From: Bacteriovoracaceae bacterium | GTDB taxonomy: Bacteria; Bdellovibrionota; Bacteriovoracia; Bacteriovoracales; Bacteriovoracaceae | Assembly: GCA_947448495.1 (NCBI GenBank) | Contig: CANFNX010000009.1 | Span: 1-36,361, forward strand | DNA length: 36,361 bases | Reading direction: 5' to 3' | In this document: positions 15,538 through 23,580 of the stretch, in pieces | Position numbering within the stretch: the stretch's first letter is position 1 | Layout of the letters: each line of letters opens with the position of its first letter | Made by a program: the position numbers and the translations under genes | The notes under the pieces: generated by a model | Databases searched by the model: none | Told to the model about the DNA's origin: nothing | The model's input: the letters and a program-made list of their open reading frames with translations, nothing else

Positions 15538-17994
15538 ATGAAATCTGAATTATTACTACCAGTTGGCAATATGGATATGTGTCTGGCCGCCATTCACCAC
15601 GGGGCCGACGCTGTGTATTTCGGCGTGCCTTATTTTAATGCTCGTGGCAGAACGACAGATTTTAATTTTGATGAGCTCAAAGAAATGATCGATTTGTGTC
15701 ATCTTTACGGAGTCCGCACAAATTTGGCCTTCAATGTCGTCATCTTTGAAAACGAATTTCCAAAGGTCATTGAAATACTTGAGAAAATTTTGCCTATGGG
15801 GCCTGATGCCTTTATTGTTCAGGATCTGGGTCTCGCCCAGCTTATCCGGTCTATGGCACCAGAGCAAAGGATTCATGGATCTACCCAGATGACAGTCACG
15901 AATCCAGACGCGATTACATTATTAGAAGATCTTAAAATTGATCGTTTTGTTTTAGGTCGTGAAAATTCAATGGATGAAATTCGTGAAATTCGCTCACAAA
16001 CGGATAAGGAACTTGAAGTCTTTGTCCACGGTGCTCTCTGTGTGGCTTACTCCGGACAGTGCTTTACCAGTGAGTCCTTAGGGGGCAGAAGTGCCAACCG
16101 CGGTCAGTGCGCTCAGAGTTGTCGACTTGAATACGAACTCTATGTGGACGATAAGAAAAAAGATATGGGAGAGAAGAAATATCTCGTTTCCCCTAAAGAT
16201 CTCATGGGGCTAGAAGAAGTCCCAAAACTAAAAGAAATGGGCATCAATTCATTTAAAATTGAAGGCCGTCTTAAGACCCCCGAATATGTTGCAACGGCGG
16301 CCAGAAACTACCGAGAGGTCTTAGAAGGCCAAGATCTCAATTTGCCTAACAGGGTCAAAGAATTATCTTCTACCTATTCCAGAGGTTTTTTTTCAGGCTG
16401 GCTTAACGGTGTTGACCATCAAAGATTAGTCGATGGTACTTATAGCGCCCATCGTGGACTAGAAATTGGTACGGTCAAAGAAGTTCGCAAAAAATCAATT
16501 CTTATCAACTCTTCTGTTGAACTCAAGGCCGGGATGGGACTTCTTTTTGTGCAAAAAGAGGAAGTGGGATCCAAAATATTTGCCGTCCAAAAGGAAGGAT
16601 ATCTCTTTGAGGTTGAGCTTCTAGGAAAGTCACTTCCGCTAGTAAAAGGGATGAAAATTTTCTTAAACTCGGATGAAGCGCTAAATAAAGAACTGCAAAA
16701 AGGCTGGCAATCGCGAGAGTATCAAAAGCGAATTCCACTAAAGATGATAGTTCAAGGACTTTATAATGAACCTATCTTGGTAAAGGCCATAGATCCTGAA
16801 GGTCGGGAAGTTTATGCCCAGACGGTTTCGTTTATGGCCCCAGCTAAAAATCGCTCACTCAACTCTGAGGAGCTAAAGGAAGAATTAAGTGCACTTGGGG
16901 CGAGTGTTTATGAACTCTCAGATTTTGAATGCTTCATTCAAGAGGGATGCTTCATGAATCATCGAGAGCTAAAGGAGCTTCGCCGTGAGATTATTGAAAA
17001 GATGAATCTCGCAAGGATTACTCCTAATAAAAGAGACATTAAAAAAATGATCTGGCCGATGGCCGCTCAAACAATCCCTGGATCCACGAAATTAAATATC
17101 CTCCTAAGAAATAAAGAACAAGTGGACGGATTTGTCTCATCATTTACTCAACAAGATTATGCAAAGTATCTTTCGTCGATTCATTTGGTCATACTGGATT
17201 TTGAATTTGGAAAGGACTACGCAAGCTCAATTGAACTATTAAAAAACAACGGATTAGTGACGGCCATTGCCACGACAAGAATCCTCAAGCCGAAAGAATA
17301 TTATAACCTAAAAATGATTTTACGTTGTCGACCAGATAAAATTCTGGTGAGAAATCTTGGGGCCATAGAGTATCTTAAAAAAGAATGCTCCATCCCGTTG
17401 ATTGGAGATTTTTCACTCAACATAACCAATTCCCTGAGTGCAGATTATCTTCTAGGGAAAGGGTTAGAATCGGTAAATTTGTCCTACGACTTGAATCAGC
17501 AGCAGCTCATGGACGTCATCAAGTCCTCAGGCCCATCACGATTAGAAGTGACACTCCATCAATATATGCCTGAATTTCACATGGAGCATTGTGTGTTTGC
17601 CGCTTTTCTTTCCCAGGGGCACTCATTCAAGGATTGCGGCAAACCTTGTGAAAAGCATGAAGTGAAATTGAAAGACCCTTATGGTAACTGGCACTTTTTG
17701 AAAGCTGATCAAGAATGCCGAAATACTTTTTTTAAGGCGACGCCTCAATCTGCATCTTTTCTTTTGAATGAATTAAAAAAACTCGGCATTGGGCAATTAA
17801 GATTAGAAGCTCTTAATGAATCCTCTCATGATCTTAATCATAAGATTTTGATTTATCTGAAACTCCTCAATGGAGAATTAACTGATGAATCTGCTGTTCA
17901 TGAATTAAATCTGAGGGAAACTTATGGGCTCGGACAAGGGCAACTTCAGAATACAGACACTTATAAAGATCGCAAGAAGCCCCACCATCTGTAA
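15538..17994 (+). CDS. U32-family protein, RlhA-like, with a second Cys cluster
   Basis: 818 residues from ATG 15538; an in-frame TTG at 15520 is rejected because the family starts with the KSELLLPVGNMDM-type motif. The N-terminal half is a U32 domain: GADAVYFGVPYFNAR, HGSTQMTVTN, FVHGALCVAYSGQC and RGQCAQSCRLEYEL, giving C168, C175, C191 and C195, which in RlhA/TrhP relatives bind an iron-sulfur cluster. RlhA hydroxylates C2501 of 23S rRNA and TrhP acts on tRNA uridine 34, so RNA hydroxylation is the likely role, not proteolysis. The C-terminal half shows a second U32-like pattern with C685, C700 and C704. No ribosome binding site; the promoter abuts the ATG. Confidence 0.88.
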   Translation: MKSELLLPVGNMDMCLAAIHHGADAVYFGVPYFNARGRTTDFNFDELKEMIDLCHLYGVRTNLAFNVVIFENEFPKVIEILEKILPMGPDAFIVQDLGLAQLIRSMAPEQRIHGSTQMTVTNPDAITLLEDLKIDRFVLGRENSMDEIREIRSQTDKELEVFVHGALCVAYSGQCFTSESLGGRSANRGQCAQSCRLEYELYVDDKKKDMGEKKYLVSPKDLMGLEEVPKLKEMGINSFKIEGRLKTPEYVATAARNYREVLEGQDLNLPNRVKELSSTYSRGFFSGWLNGVDHQRLVDGTYSAHRGLEIGTVKEVRKKSILINSSVELKAGMGLLFVQKEEVGSKIFAVQKEGYLFEVELLGKSLPLVKGMKIFLNSDEALNKELQKGWQSREYQKRIPLKMIVQGLYNEPILVKAIDPEGREVYAQTVSFMAPAKNRSLNSEELKEELSALGASVYELSDFECFIQEGCFMNHRELKELRREIIEKMNLARITPNKRDIKKMIWPMAAQTIPGSTKLNILLRNKEQVDGFVSSFTQQDYAKYLSSIHLVILDFEFGKDYASSIELLKNNGLVTAIATTRILKPKEYYNLKMILRCRPDKILVRNLGAIEYLKKECSIPLIGDFSLNITNSLSADYLLGKGLESVNLSYDLNQQQLMDVIKSSGPSRLEVTLHQYMPEFHMEHCVFAAFLSQGHSFKDCGKPCEKHEVKLKDPYGNWHFLKADQECRNTFFKATPQSASFLLNELKKLGIGQLRLEALNESSHDLNHKILIYLKLLNGELTDESAVHELNLRETYGLGQGQLQNTDTYKDRKKPHHL

Positions 17995-18074
17995 AAATTT
18001 CAAAATAATCATAATTCTCAATCTTAAAATGGCGAACCGACTATGATCGGTGCGCTTTTAAAGGATAGGTATGT

Positions 18075-19244
18075 ATGGAAAATACGAAGTCTTTTTTGAT
18101 CCTTTTATTGATCTTATTAAACTCTGCTTTAGCAGATGTCACAAAAGATACAACTCATTTTAAAGTAATCGGAGTGGTTGATAGTTTTCAGTGGGCGCCT
18201 GATCGATATGAGAATGATTTTCGCTATGATATTTTTTATTATATTCCAGAGGCCCTAAGGACAAGGGCCCAAGTCAGTGGACTCATTTTTAATCATGGTG
18301 GTGGCAGCTCCACGATGGATAGAGAGGGTTCTATTAAGACTGTGGGGAAATACATGCCCGACCTCAAACGCATGGCCGATGAGTTAGGGATTGTGGTGGT
18401 TCTTCCCTCTGCCAACGGACTTAACTGGGGTGGGCATACGCGTGGTCTCCTGCGAGATCTGGCACGCATGATGAGACAAGAACTAGATATTGATCCTAAT
18501 CGCTTAGGTCTTTCCGGGCACTCAATGGGTGGTATGGGGATCACTCGTAACTACTTATGGGGAGCCGATGAATTTGCTTTCTACCTGCCCATGGCCGCAG
18601 GAATGGATGAAGTCCAGCAAACAGAACAACAGTTAAATAAAGTCTTTAATGTTCCCTATGTTCATCTTCAAGGTCTTCACGATCATTTTGATATTTTTAT
18701 TACCCGATGTTTAGAACAGGTTAAACGGACTAGAGAATTGGAAGTTAAGTACAATGTCCCTTCGAAATTACAAATGTACTTTTATGACGGTCCTCATAAT
18801 TATGATTTTGATCTTTTTAAGACCACGCTGTCCAAACTCTTAGCGAATTCACCAAGAAATCTTTATCAAGCTGAGCTCTGGGGAAGTCTACATACTGTGA
18901 AGTCAAAGAATGTGGAAAATAGTATCACCTATGATTATGATTCGGAGGCGAGATATTTCTGGCTTGAATTAACAAGAACTGATCTCTCTAGTTCTGAGAG
19001 AGTGGATTTTCATGCTAAGATTGATGGACAAACGGTTTTTATCGAAATGCCTGTATTACCTCAGAAAAGTAAGAGCCTAAAACTTTATCTTCATTCTTCA
19101 ATGATAGACTTAAGCAAACCGATTGATGTTAATTTGAACGGTTCAATCGTTGTCAGTAGAGTTCCCAAAAATGGTATCGCTCAGAATATGGATCCTCTTG
19201 ATCCAGGTTTCATTTTTGAAGATAGTATTGAGTTTGATCTTTAG
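18075..19244 (+). CDS. Secreted alpha/beta-hydrolase (esterase or depolymerase-like)
   Basis: 389 residues with a signal peptide ending near ALADV. The hydrolase core is clear: oxyanion segment LIFNHGGGSST (70-80), nucleophile elbow GHSMGGMG (148-155; S150), an acid at D203 or D206 in LHDHFD, and H241 in YDGPHNY. It resembles PHB depolymerase/feruloyl-esterase type exported hydrolases. About 120 C-terminal residues beyond the core look beta-rich and may form an extra domain. AAGGA at 18061-18065 supports the ATG at 18075; the nearer ATG at 18071 is in another frame. Substrate unknown. Convergent with rluE, sharing the four bases TTAG. Confidence 0.85.
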   Translation: MENTKSFLILLLILLNSALADVTKDTTHFKVIGVVDSFQWAPDRYENDFRYDIFYYIPEALRTRAQVSGLIFNHGGGSSTMDREGSIKTVGKYMPDLKRMADELGIVVVLPSANGLNWGGHTRGLLRDLARMMRQELDIDPNRLGLSGHSMGGMGITRNYLWGADEFAFYLPMAAGMDEVQQTEQQLNKVFNVPYVHLQGLHDHFDIFITRCLEQVKRTRELEVKYNVPSKLQMYFYDGPHNYDFDLFKTTLSKLLANSPRNLYQAELWGSLHTVKSKNVENSITYDYDSEARYFWLELTRTDLSSSERVDFHAKIDGQTVFIEMPVLPQKSKSLKLYLHSSMIDLSKPIDVNLNGSIVVSRVPKNGIAQNMDPLDPGFIFEDSIEFDL

Positions 19245-19801
19245 AATTGAATCTCTTCTTTAGAGATTTCTCTCCACTGTCCTGGTAACAGACTACCTAA
19301 TTCTAAGTTTGCCATCTTCTTTCTTATGAGACGAAGGGTGGGGTGGCCAATGGCCGCTGTCATTTTCCTTACCTGACGATTTTTACCTTCAGTAATAGTG
19401 ATTTCAATCCAGTAATCCTGAACGGTTTTTCTGAATCTCACGGGTGGATCTCGCGGGGGGATTTGTGGTTGAGGGTCTATAAGGCCTACCTGACATGGGC
19501 GAGTGATATAATCTTCAATCTTGATGCCTTTACGTAATTTATTGAAACTTTCCTCAGAAGGGAGTCGTTCTACGAGTACCCAATAGGTTTTGGGTTTTTC
19601 ATTTTTGGGATTAAGTAATTTTTCAATCAACTCGCCATCATTCGTGAGAAGGAGCAGACCTTCTGAATCCTTATCGAGTCTACCGGCGGCATATATATCT
19701 GGAGGAAGATTGAATTCTTTAAGTGAGCGTGCCCCATCCTCAGGTGTGAATTGAGATAAGACATTGTAAGGTTTGTGAAAAAGTATGTAGCGATTCATCA
19801 T
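19241..19801 (-). CDS. rluE: 23S rRNA pseudouridine synthase, RluE type
   Basis: A 186-residue RsuA-family enzyme without an S4 domain. It follows E. coli RluE closely: ILFHKPYNVLSQFTPEDG, YAAGRLDKDSEGLLLLTNDG with catalytic D43, RDPPVRFRKT, and EGKNRQVRKMTAAIGHPTLR. RluE makes pseudouridine 2457 in 23S rRNA. The start is ATG 19801 or the adjacent ATG 19798; the TTG at 19816 lacks support. No good ribosome binding site is visible. It shares its upstream region with the divergent leader-peptide promoter. Confidence 0.92.
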   Translation of the reverse strand: MMNRYILFHKPYNVLSQFTPEDGARSLKEFNLPPDIYAAGRLDKDSEGLLLLTNDGELIEKLLNPKNEKPKTYWVLVERLPSEESFNKLRKGIKIEDYITRPCQVGLIDPQPQIPPRDPPVRFRKTVQDYWIEITITEGKNRQVRKMTAAIGHPTLRLIRKKMANLELGSLLPGQWREISKEEIQF

Positions 19802-19827
19802 TCTATCGTATCTCAATTGTTAGTTTC

Positions 19828-19836
19828 TGTAATAAT
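19828..19836 (+). promoter_or_regulatory. Candidate extended -10 promoter upstream of the leader peptide
   Basis: TG-T-AATAAT: the TGn motif followed by a hexamer matching TATAAT at 5 of 6. It ends nine bases before the ATG at 19846, so the transcript would have almost no 5' untranslated region. I see no good -35. Confidence 0.4.
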
Positions 19837-19845
19837 CTCTCGCTC

Positions 19846-19902
19846 ATGGCCAACAAATTCTCACTTATGGAGCCGGGTGCTGGACCTCTCCCGAAAAACT
19901 AA
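19846..19902 (+). CDS. Possible 18-residue leader peptide
   Basis: The frame encodes MANKFSLMEPGAGPLPKN and stops at TAA 19902; an internal ATG at 19867 would give 11 residues. It has no Shine-Dalgarno sequence but lies just after a candidate extended -10 box. Its codons 13-16 run through the 5' arm of the hairpin that covers the ribosome binding site of the next short gene, so its translation could open that hairpin. Proline and glycine codons cluster there (PGAGPLP), a composition that can slow ribosomes. Expression is unproven; it could be chance. Confidence 0.35.
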   Translation: MANKFSLMEPGAGPLPKN

Positions 19903-19926
19903 GTAAAACGATCAGGAGAGGTGACC
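19882..19926 (+). promoter_or_regulatory. Hairpin covering the ribosome binding site of the 26-residue peptide
   Basis: ACCTCTCC (19884-19891) pairs perfectly with GGAGAGGT (19915-19922) across a 23-base loop; GG before and CC after could add two pairs past a small bulge. The 3' arm is the AGGAGAGGTG ribosome binding site of the ATG at 19927. Folding would block initiation, so the unit looks like a translational attenuator. Confidence 0.55.
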
Positions 19927-20007
19927 ATGGAAAAATTCATTCTCGTTATTGGTCTTGGTCTTTTTTCTTTTACAGCAACTCTTTTTGCAGCAGCTGCTTT
20001 CAATTAG
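19927..20007 (+). CDS. 26-residue hydrophobic membrane peptide
   Basis: The frame reads MEKFILVIGLGLFSFTATLF followed by AAAAFN and TAG. It is almost one continuous hydrophobic helix with an EK pair at the N-terminus, long enough to cross the membrane once. A near-ideal ribosome binding site (AGGAGAGG) stands at good distance from the ATG, far better than most genes nearby, which is the main support for its being real. The site lies in the 3' arm of a strong hairpin. It is followed by 62 bases and then by the SUI1 gene with its own promoter. Function unknown: small inner-membrane regulator or toxin-like peptide are both possible. Confidence 0.6.
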   Translation: MEKFILVIGLGLFSFTATLFAAAAFN

Positions 20008-20034
20008 TTTCAACGGGTCATTTATTATCGCGCC

Positions 20035-20063
20035 TTGACTCAAATGAGTGGACCCCTTTTAAT
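20035..20063 (+). promoter_or_regulatory. Strong sigma-70-like promoter for the SUI1 gene, predicting a leaderless mRNA
   Basis: TTGACT (20035-20040), a spacer of exactly 17 bases and TTTAAT (20058-20063), each hexamer matching consensus at 5 of 6. The ATG at 20070 begins six bases after the -10, so the transcript should start at about the A of the start codon. Confidence 0.65.
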
Positions 20064-20069
20064 TAAGGT

Positions 20070-20420
20070 ATGTCTGAATATGAACTTGTCTATAGTGATG
20101 ATCCCAATTTTAAAAAACGTTGTCCAAAATGTGGTAAATATCCGTGTGCATGCCCAAAAAAGTCTGATCTCAGGCCGAATGAGCATACGCTTAAAATTCG
20201 TTTAGAAAAAAATGGACGGGGTGGAAAGACTGTTACAGTTGTTTTTGAACTTCCTTCAAATGAAGCCTATTTTAAAGAGCTAGAAAAAAAACTTAAGGGG
20301 CTTTGTGGAACTGGTGGGTCTTACAAGAATAATATGATTGAAATTCAGGGCGACCATCGAGAGAAAATAAAAGGTCATCTTGAGAATTTAGGCTTTAAAG
20401 TAAAACTAGCGGGTGGATAA
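20070..20420 (+). CDS. SUI1/YciH-family translation initiation factor-like protein
   Basis: A 116-residue protein of the eIF1/SUI1 family (bacterial YciH). The N-terminal 35 residues carry a possible zinc knuckle, C18-PKC-GKYPCAC (C18, C21, C26, C28). The SUI1 domain follows (about 40-115) with GRGGKTVTVV, the KLKGLCGTGGSYKNNMIEIQ motif and GDHREKIKGHLENLGFKVK. Family members bind the small ribosomal subunit near the P site and favour correct start-codon choice; YciH has been reported to restrain translation of some mRNAs and can affect leaderless ones. Its own transcript is predicted to be leaderless. The stop overlaps the next ATG by one base (TAATG). Confidence 0.92.
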   Translation: MSEYELVYSDDPNFKKRCPKCGKYPCACPKKSDLRPNEHTLKIRLEKNGRGGKTVTVVFELPSNEAYFKELEKKLKGLCGTGGSYKNNMIEIQGDHREKIKGHLENLGFKVKLAGG

Positions 20421-20905
20421 TGAAATTTATTTCTGTTTTTATGTTGGCATTTTTTTTAGTAAACAATCTTTGGGCCTTCCCAGAGTCAGGGGATTTTGTT
20501 CATTTTGAAGCGATTTATGAGGGAAAGAAAGTCGTCCTTGAAAAAAAGATTCTCGAGCATAATAAAGAGACAGATATTTTTAAAGTTCGTTCTTTGATGC
20601 TTTATGATGATCAGATTGTTCAGGATCAGATATTTGATCAGCCACGAAATTTCTTATATTCGACTGAAAAAGTGAATCATGTTTTGTCTACCTGTGAAGC
20701 AAGGGAAGGGGCCTTAGGTGAAATCACTCTCGGATCAAAGAACTTCAAAGTTTGTGAGTTTTATGATGAAGATTCTCAGTTGACGTCGATGATTGGTATG
20801 GTGCCATTTGGTGTTGTTCGTTTTCAACAATACCTTCAGGGTGAAGAATTTCTGGATTACAATCTTACCAAATTCACCCTTGGTGAGGAGGCTAGTACCC
20901 GTTAG
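20420..20905 (+). CDS. Secreted protein of unknown function
   Basis: 161 residues with a signal peptide (MKFISVFMLAFFLVNNLWAF). The mature part looks beta-rich, with two cysteines (STCEAREG and KVCEFYDED) likely to pair. It is translationally coupled to the SUI1 gene, although the product is exported, so the pairing is probably one of convenience. The 3' end overlaps the AAA_28 gene by 14 bases on the opposite strand. No family recognised. Confidence 0.75.
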   Translation: MKFISVFMLAFFLVNNLWAFPESGDFVHFEAIYEGKKVVLEKKILEHNKETDIFKVRSLMLYDDQIVQDQIFDQPRNFLYSTEKVNHVLSTCEAREGALGEITLGSKNFKVCEFYDEDSQLTSMIGMVPFGVVRFQQYLQGEEFLDYNLTKFTLGEEASTR

Positions 20906-21497
20906 ATTTAACCAATTCATCCATCACTTTAATGCCTGCGAGGATTTTTTGTAAAAAAGAGGCTTCATTCTTAACGTAAATAAAGTTGGGGTGTCTGGAC
21001 CACAGCTCTTTGAGTTTCAGGTCAATTTCAATGGCTTTTTTCTGATCCTCGTTTCGTACTGGATTTCCGATGTCGATAGCAAAACCTCCGGCCGCAGCAG
21101 TTTCAAAAAAAATCACCGCATCGTAGCGAGCGAGCTGTTCATCGAGGTTGGTTCCCATCGTTTGATAAAAATCATCATGGCCACCTGGCCAGTAACCACC
21201 ACCATCGACTGTTCCTCGATCGCATAAGAGGGTATGGTTCGGAAAAATATTGGCGTAGGTATCTTCAAGATTCACTTGCACATGATAGATGGATTTTTGA
21301 ATCGCCTGAGTCACAAACGGTGTATCAACTCTAGGAAATCCGCCTTTAAATAGAATGGTTGCGGCCTCAGGTACGAGAGAGATGATGTCCTTATACTCTA
21401 GTTTAAAGAGTTGAGCAGCCGTTGATTTCCCACCACCTGGGCCGCCAGTAAGGGCAATTTTCTTAATTTTTTTGAGACTAGTCTTTTCTTTTGTCAT
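20892..21497 (-). CDS. AAA_28-type P-loop ATPase/kinase
   Basis: 201 residues from ATG 21497; the TTG at 21542 is a poor alternative. The Walker A motif is ALTGGPGGGKSTAA (about 15-28), and a kinase-like core follows with LVPEAATIL, LLCDRGTVDGGGYWPGG (Walker B-like D and R) and VIFFETAAAGG. This is the AAA_28 family, related to the kinase domain of NadR and to dNMP kinases. A small-molecule kinase role is likely; substrate unknown. There is no ribosome binding site, and a -10 hexamer on the minus strand (21512-21507) puts the transcript start about two bases before the ATG. Confidence 0.85.
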   Translation of the reverse strand: MTKEKTSLKKIKKIALTGGPGGGKSTAAQLFKLEYKDIISLVPEAATILFKGGFPRVDTPFVTQAIQKSIYHVQVNLEDTYANIFPNHTLLCDRGTVDGGGYWPGGHDDFYQTMGTNLDEQLARYDAVIFFETAAAGGFAIDIGNPVRNEDQKKAIEIDLKLKELWSRHPNFIYVKNEASFLQKILAGIKVMDELVKSNGY

Positions 21498-21535
21498 ATA
21501 TAACAGAGTATAGAGAATGTTATGAAGGGTGAAAA
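21486..21535. promoter_or_regulatory. Bidirectional promoter with overlapping -10 boxes
   Basis: Minus strand: TTTTCA (21535-21530), 17-base spacer, TATACT (21512-21507). Plus strand: TATAGA (21509-21514), with a poor -35 near 21486. The two -10 boxes share the symmetric TATA at 21509-21512. Predicted start sites fall at about 21499 (minus) and 21522 (plus), next to both start codons, so both divergent mRNAs would be leaderless or nearly so. Confidence 0.5.
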
Positions 21536-22253
21536 CGACCAAAAATTAAATTTGTGCTTAACCTGCCGCCGCAGGCTTTTGACCTGCGTGTGTAGTTATT
21601 TACAACCGTTTGAGACCAATTCTCGATTTATCATCTTAATGCACCCCATGGAATTTAAAAAAGAGAAGGTGGGAACTGGTCGCTTCACTCATTTAATCCT
21701 TAAAAACTCTGAAATTATTGTCGACATAGGCTTTGATCAGAACAAAAGATTCCTTGAGGTTTTGGCCGACCAAACCTACCAGACAGTTATTCTTTACCCC
21801 GGTGAGGAGACAATTGATTTGTCTCACGCGGGCTCTCTCCAAAAATTATCCTCTAAACCTTTGCAATTTATCGTTATAGATGGAACCTGGCCGTGTGCTA
21901 AAAAGATGATGAAGCTGACGACTTCTTTACATACTCTTCCCCGAGTCAGTTTTGATACACAAAGAATTTCAGAATTTACGGTCAAGCATCAACCCATGCC
22001 AGGCTGCTTGTCTACGGTGGAATCCATTCACCAAGTGATTATAGACTTAAATAAGTTGGGTAAAGAGAGTAGTTGTGGCCTAGAGGATAACCTTATGGTC
22101 GTTTTCCGAAAAACTGTTCAACAACAAATAGATCTGGCCAATGATCCTGAGAGACAAGGCTACCGAAAGAAGCCCTATCGCCCATCGAGTCAGCGTAAAA
22201 TTTCTAAGAAATGGCAGTCAAGATTGCTCTTCTTCAAAAATTCTGATGAATAA
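21522..22253 (+). CDS. DTW-domain protein, likely tRNA acp3U aminocarboxypropyltransferase
   Basis: 243 residues. The N-terminus has a zinc-binding C12-LTC-RRRLLTCVC set (C12, C15, C22, C24), then HPMEFKKEKVGTGR and the signature IVIDGTWPCAKKM (D120, T122, W123), followed by a PMPGCLSTVESI motif. DTW proteins such as E. coli TapT make acp3U47 in tRNAs; the related TSR3 acts on rRNA. The last 40 residues are basic (YRKKPYRPSSQRKISKK), suited to RNA binding. The -10 box TATAGA lies seven bases before the ATG and there is no Shine-Dalgarno site. Overlaps the GT2 gene by 20 bases at the 3' end. Confidence 0.88.
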   Translation: MKGENDQKLNLCLTCRRRLLTCVCSYLQPFETNSRFIILMHPMEFKKEKVGTGRFTHLILKNSEIIVDIGFDQNKRFLEVLADQTYQTVILYPGEETIDLSHAGSLQKLSSKPLQFIVIDGTWPCAKKMMKLTTSLHTLPRVSFDTQRISEFTVKHQPMPGCLSTVESIHQVIIDLNKLGKESSCGLEDNLMVVFRKTVQQQIDLANDPERQGYRKKPYRPSSQRKISKKWQSRLLFFKNSDE

Positions 22254-23580
22254 TCTCTTGTCTCGGTTTATCACCCCAATGGTATCCTGTCTTCATACTC
22301 TTAAAAAGAGCAAGTAGTCTCCACCAAGAAGTTAACTGTTTATAGCCAAAATGAAAAAGCAGGGTATGGAGACATGTCGAGCGATAGCTCCAGTTTTTGT
22401 TTCGAGTCACATGCCTATTATCGAGGTAAATACCGAAGGTCGTGAGGCATAGATTAAAAACCAGACCCGCCATTAAAAATCCGATGACATGATAAAGGTT
22501 GATCCATCCTTGGATTAAAGCGAAGGGGATTACCACAAATGAAGTGATCTCTAACAGAGGAGAGAGAACTTCGGCCATCCATGAGTAAGGAATCGCAATC
22601 ATACCAAGTAGGCCATGAGTTGGATTAAAAATCATATCGAGATTTTTTGAAAGCGTCTCTACCAGTCCCATCTGCCAACGGATCCGCTGTACCATTAAGT
22701 GCTTCTTCGTCTTAGGTACTTGGGTGTAGCAAGTAATGACTGGGAGGACTCTGAAACGATTTTGATTTCCGCTATAAAGCTTTCTCATTCTCACAATGAT
22801 ATCTAAATCTTCAGTGATGGAGTCATGTCTAAAACCACCAACTTTTTTCCAAGCGTCTTTCTTCATCATGCAAAACGCACCAGATATAAGTGAGGTCGAT
22901 CCAATAAGGCTCCATCCAAGTCTCACACACAAAAAAGTTCTCAAATACTCTAGACTTTGAAAATTTGTCAGCCAATGATCTTTGCTGCTTAAGAGAGGAG
23001 CGTTATTTTTAAGAATTTGAGAATTAAGAACATGAATAATTCCTCCGGCCGCAACCAGTTGATCATCTTGTGCAAAGGCACTTAGGCAAGCTTCTACACC
23101 TCTAGCGGTTGGGATTGTGTCTGCATCCATCGTGCATACTAAATTATATTGTGCGTGCTTAATACCGATGTTGAGTGAAAAAGCCTTTCCGTTGTGGGGA
23201 GCCTCAATCACGGTGAGCTCTGGGTAAGTTATCGACTTAAAAATATTTGATTCCGATTGGGCCCTGCGAAGTTGGAACATGTTCTGAAGCATCTTAAAAG
23301 TTTTGTCGTGGGAGCCATCATTCACCACAATAATTTCTTTATTTACCTGAGGCAGAGAAAGGTAGGTTTGAAGAGTTTCTACAATCAACGACTCTTCATT
23401 AAAGGCAGGAATAATGAAAGAGACTGATGGATTTTCTTTCGCAATTGAAGAGAGGGATTCTTTTTTATATTTGTTCACTTTGAGCCAAGATAGCACCATG
23501 AGTACTCCATAAAGGAGATTGATCCCAAGGAAATAGAAAGCCGCAAATTTTAAAAAGAGGATTGAGTATTCTTGAATCAT
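22234..23580 (-). CDS. Membrane glycosyltransferase family 2, exopolysaccharide synthase type
   Basis: 448 residues. A membrane helix at the N-terminus is followed by a GT-A domain: VSFIIPAFNEE, IIVVNDGSHDKTF, CTMDADTIP (DAD at 152-154), SITEDLDI (ED at 257-258) and VQRIRWQMG (298-306), the processive-synthase set also seen in PgaC, hyaluronan and cellulose synthases. At least two C-terminal helices follow. I start it at 23580 because this ATG overlaps the upstream stop as ATGA; the ATG at 23592 lacks a ribosome binding site. The neighbouring outer-membrane barrel matches the E. coli yaiO-yaiP arrangement. Sugar unknown. Confidence 0.88.
   Translation of the reverse strand: MIQEYSILFLKFAAFYFLGINLLYGVLMVLSWLKVNKYKKESLSSIAKENPSVSFIIPAFNEESLIVETLQTYLSLPQVNKEIIVVNDGSHDKTFKMLQNMFQLRRAQSESNIFKSITYPELTVIEAPHNGKAFSLNIGIKHAQYNLVCTMDADTIPTARGVEACLSAFAQDDQLVAAGGIIHVLNSQILKNNAPLLSSKDHWLTNFQSLEYLRTFLCVRLGWSLIGSTSLISGAFCMMKKDAWKKVGGFRHDSITEDLDIIVRMRKLYSGNQNRFRVLPVITCYTQVPKTKKHLMVQRIRWQMGLVETLSKNLDMIFNPTHGLLGMIAIPYSWMAEVLSPLLEITSFVVIPFALIQGWINLYHVIGFLMAGLVFNLCLTTFGIYLDNRHVTRNKNWSYRSTCLHTLLFHFGYKQLTSWWRLLALFKSMKTGYHWGDKPRQEIIHQNF

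Noticed and set aside
18015..18047. TATGAT (18042-18047) as a promoter for the secreted esterase
   Set aside because: A reasonable -10 at a suitable distance, but no acceptable -35 or TGn was found, so it is not listed as a feature.
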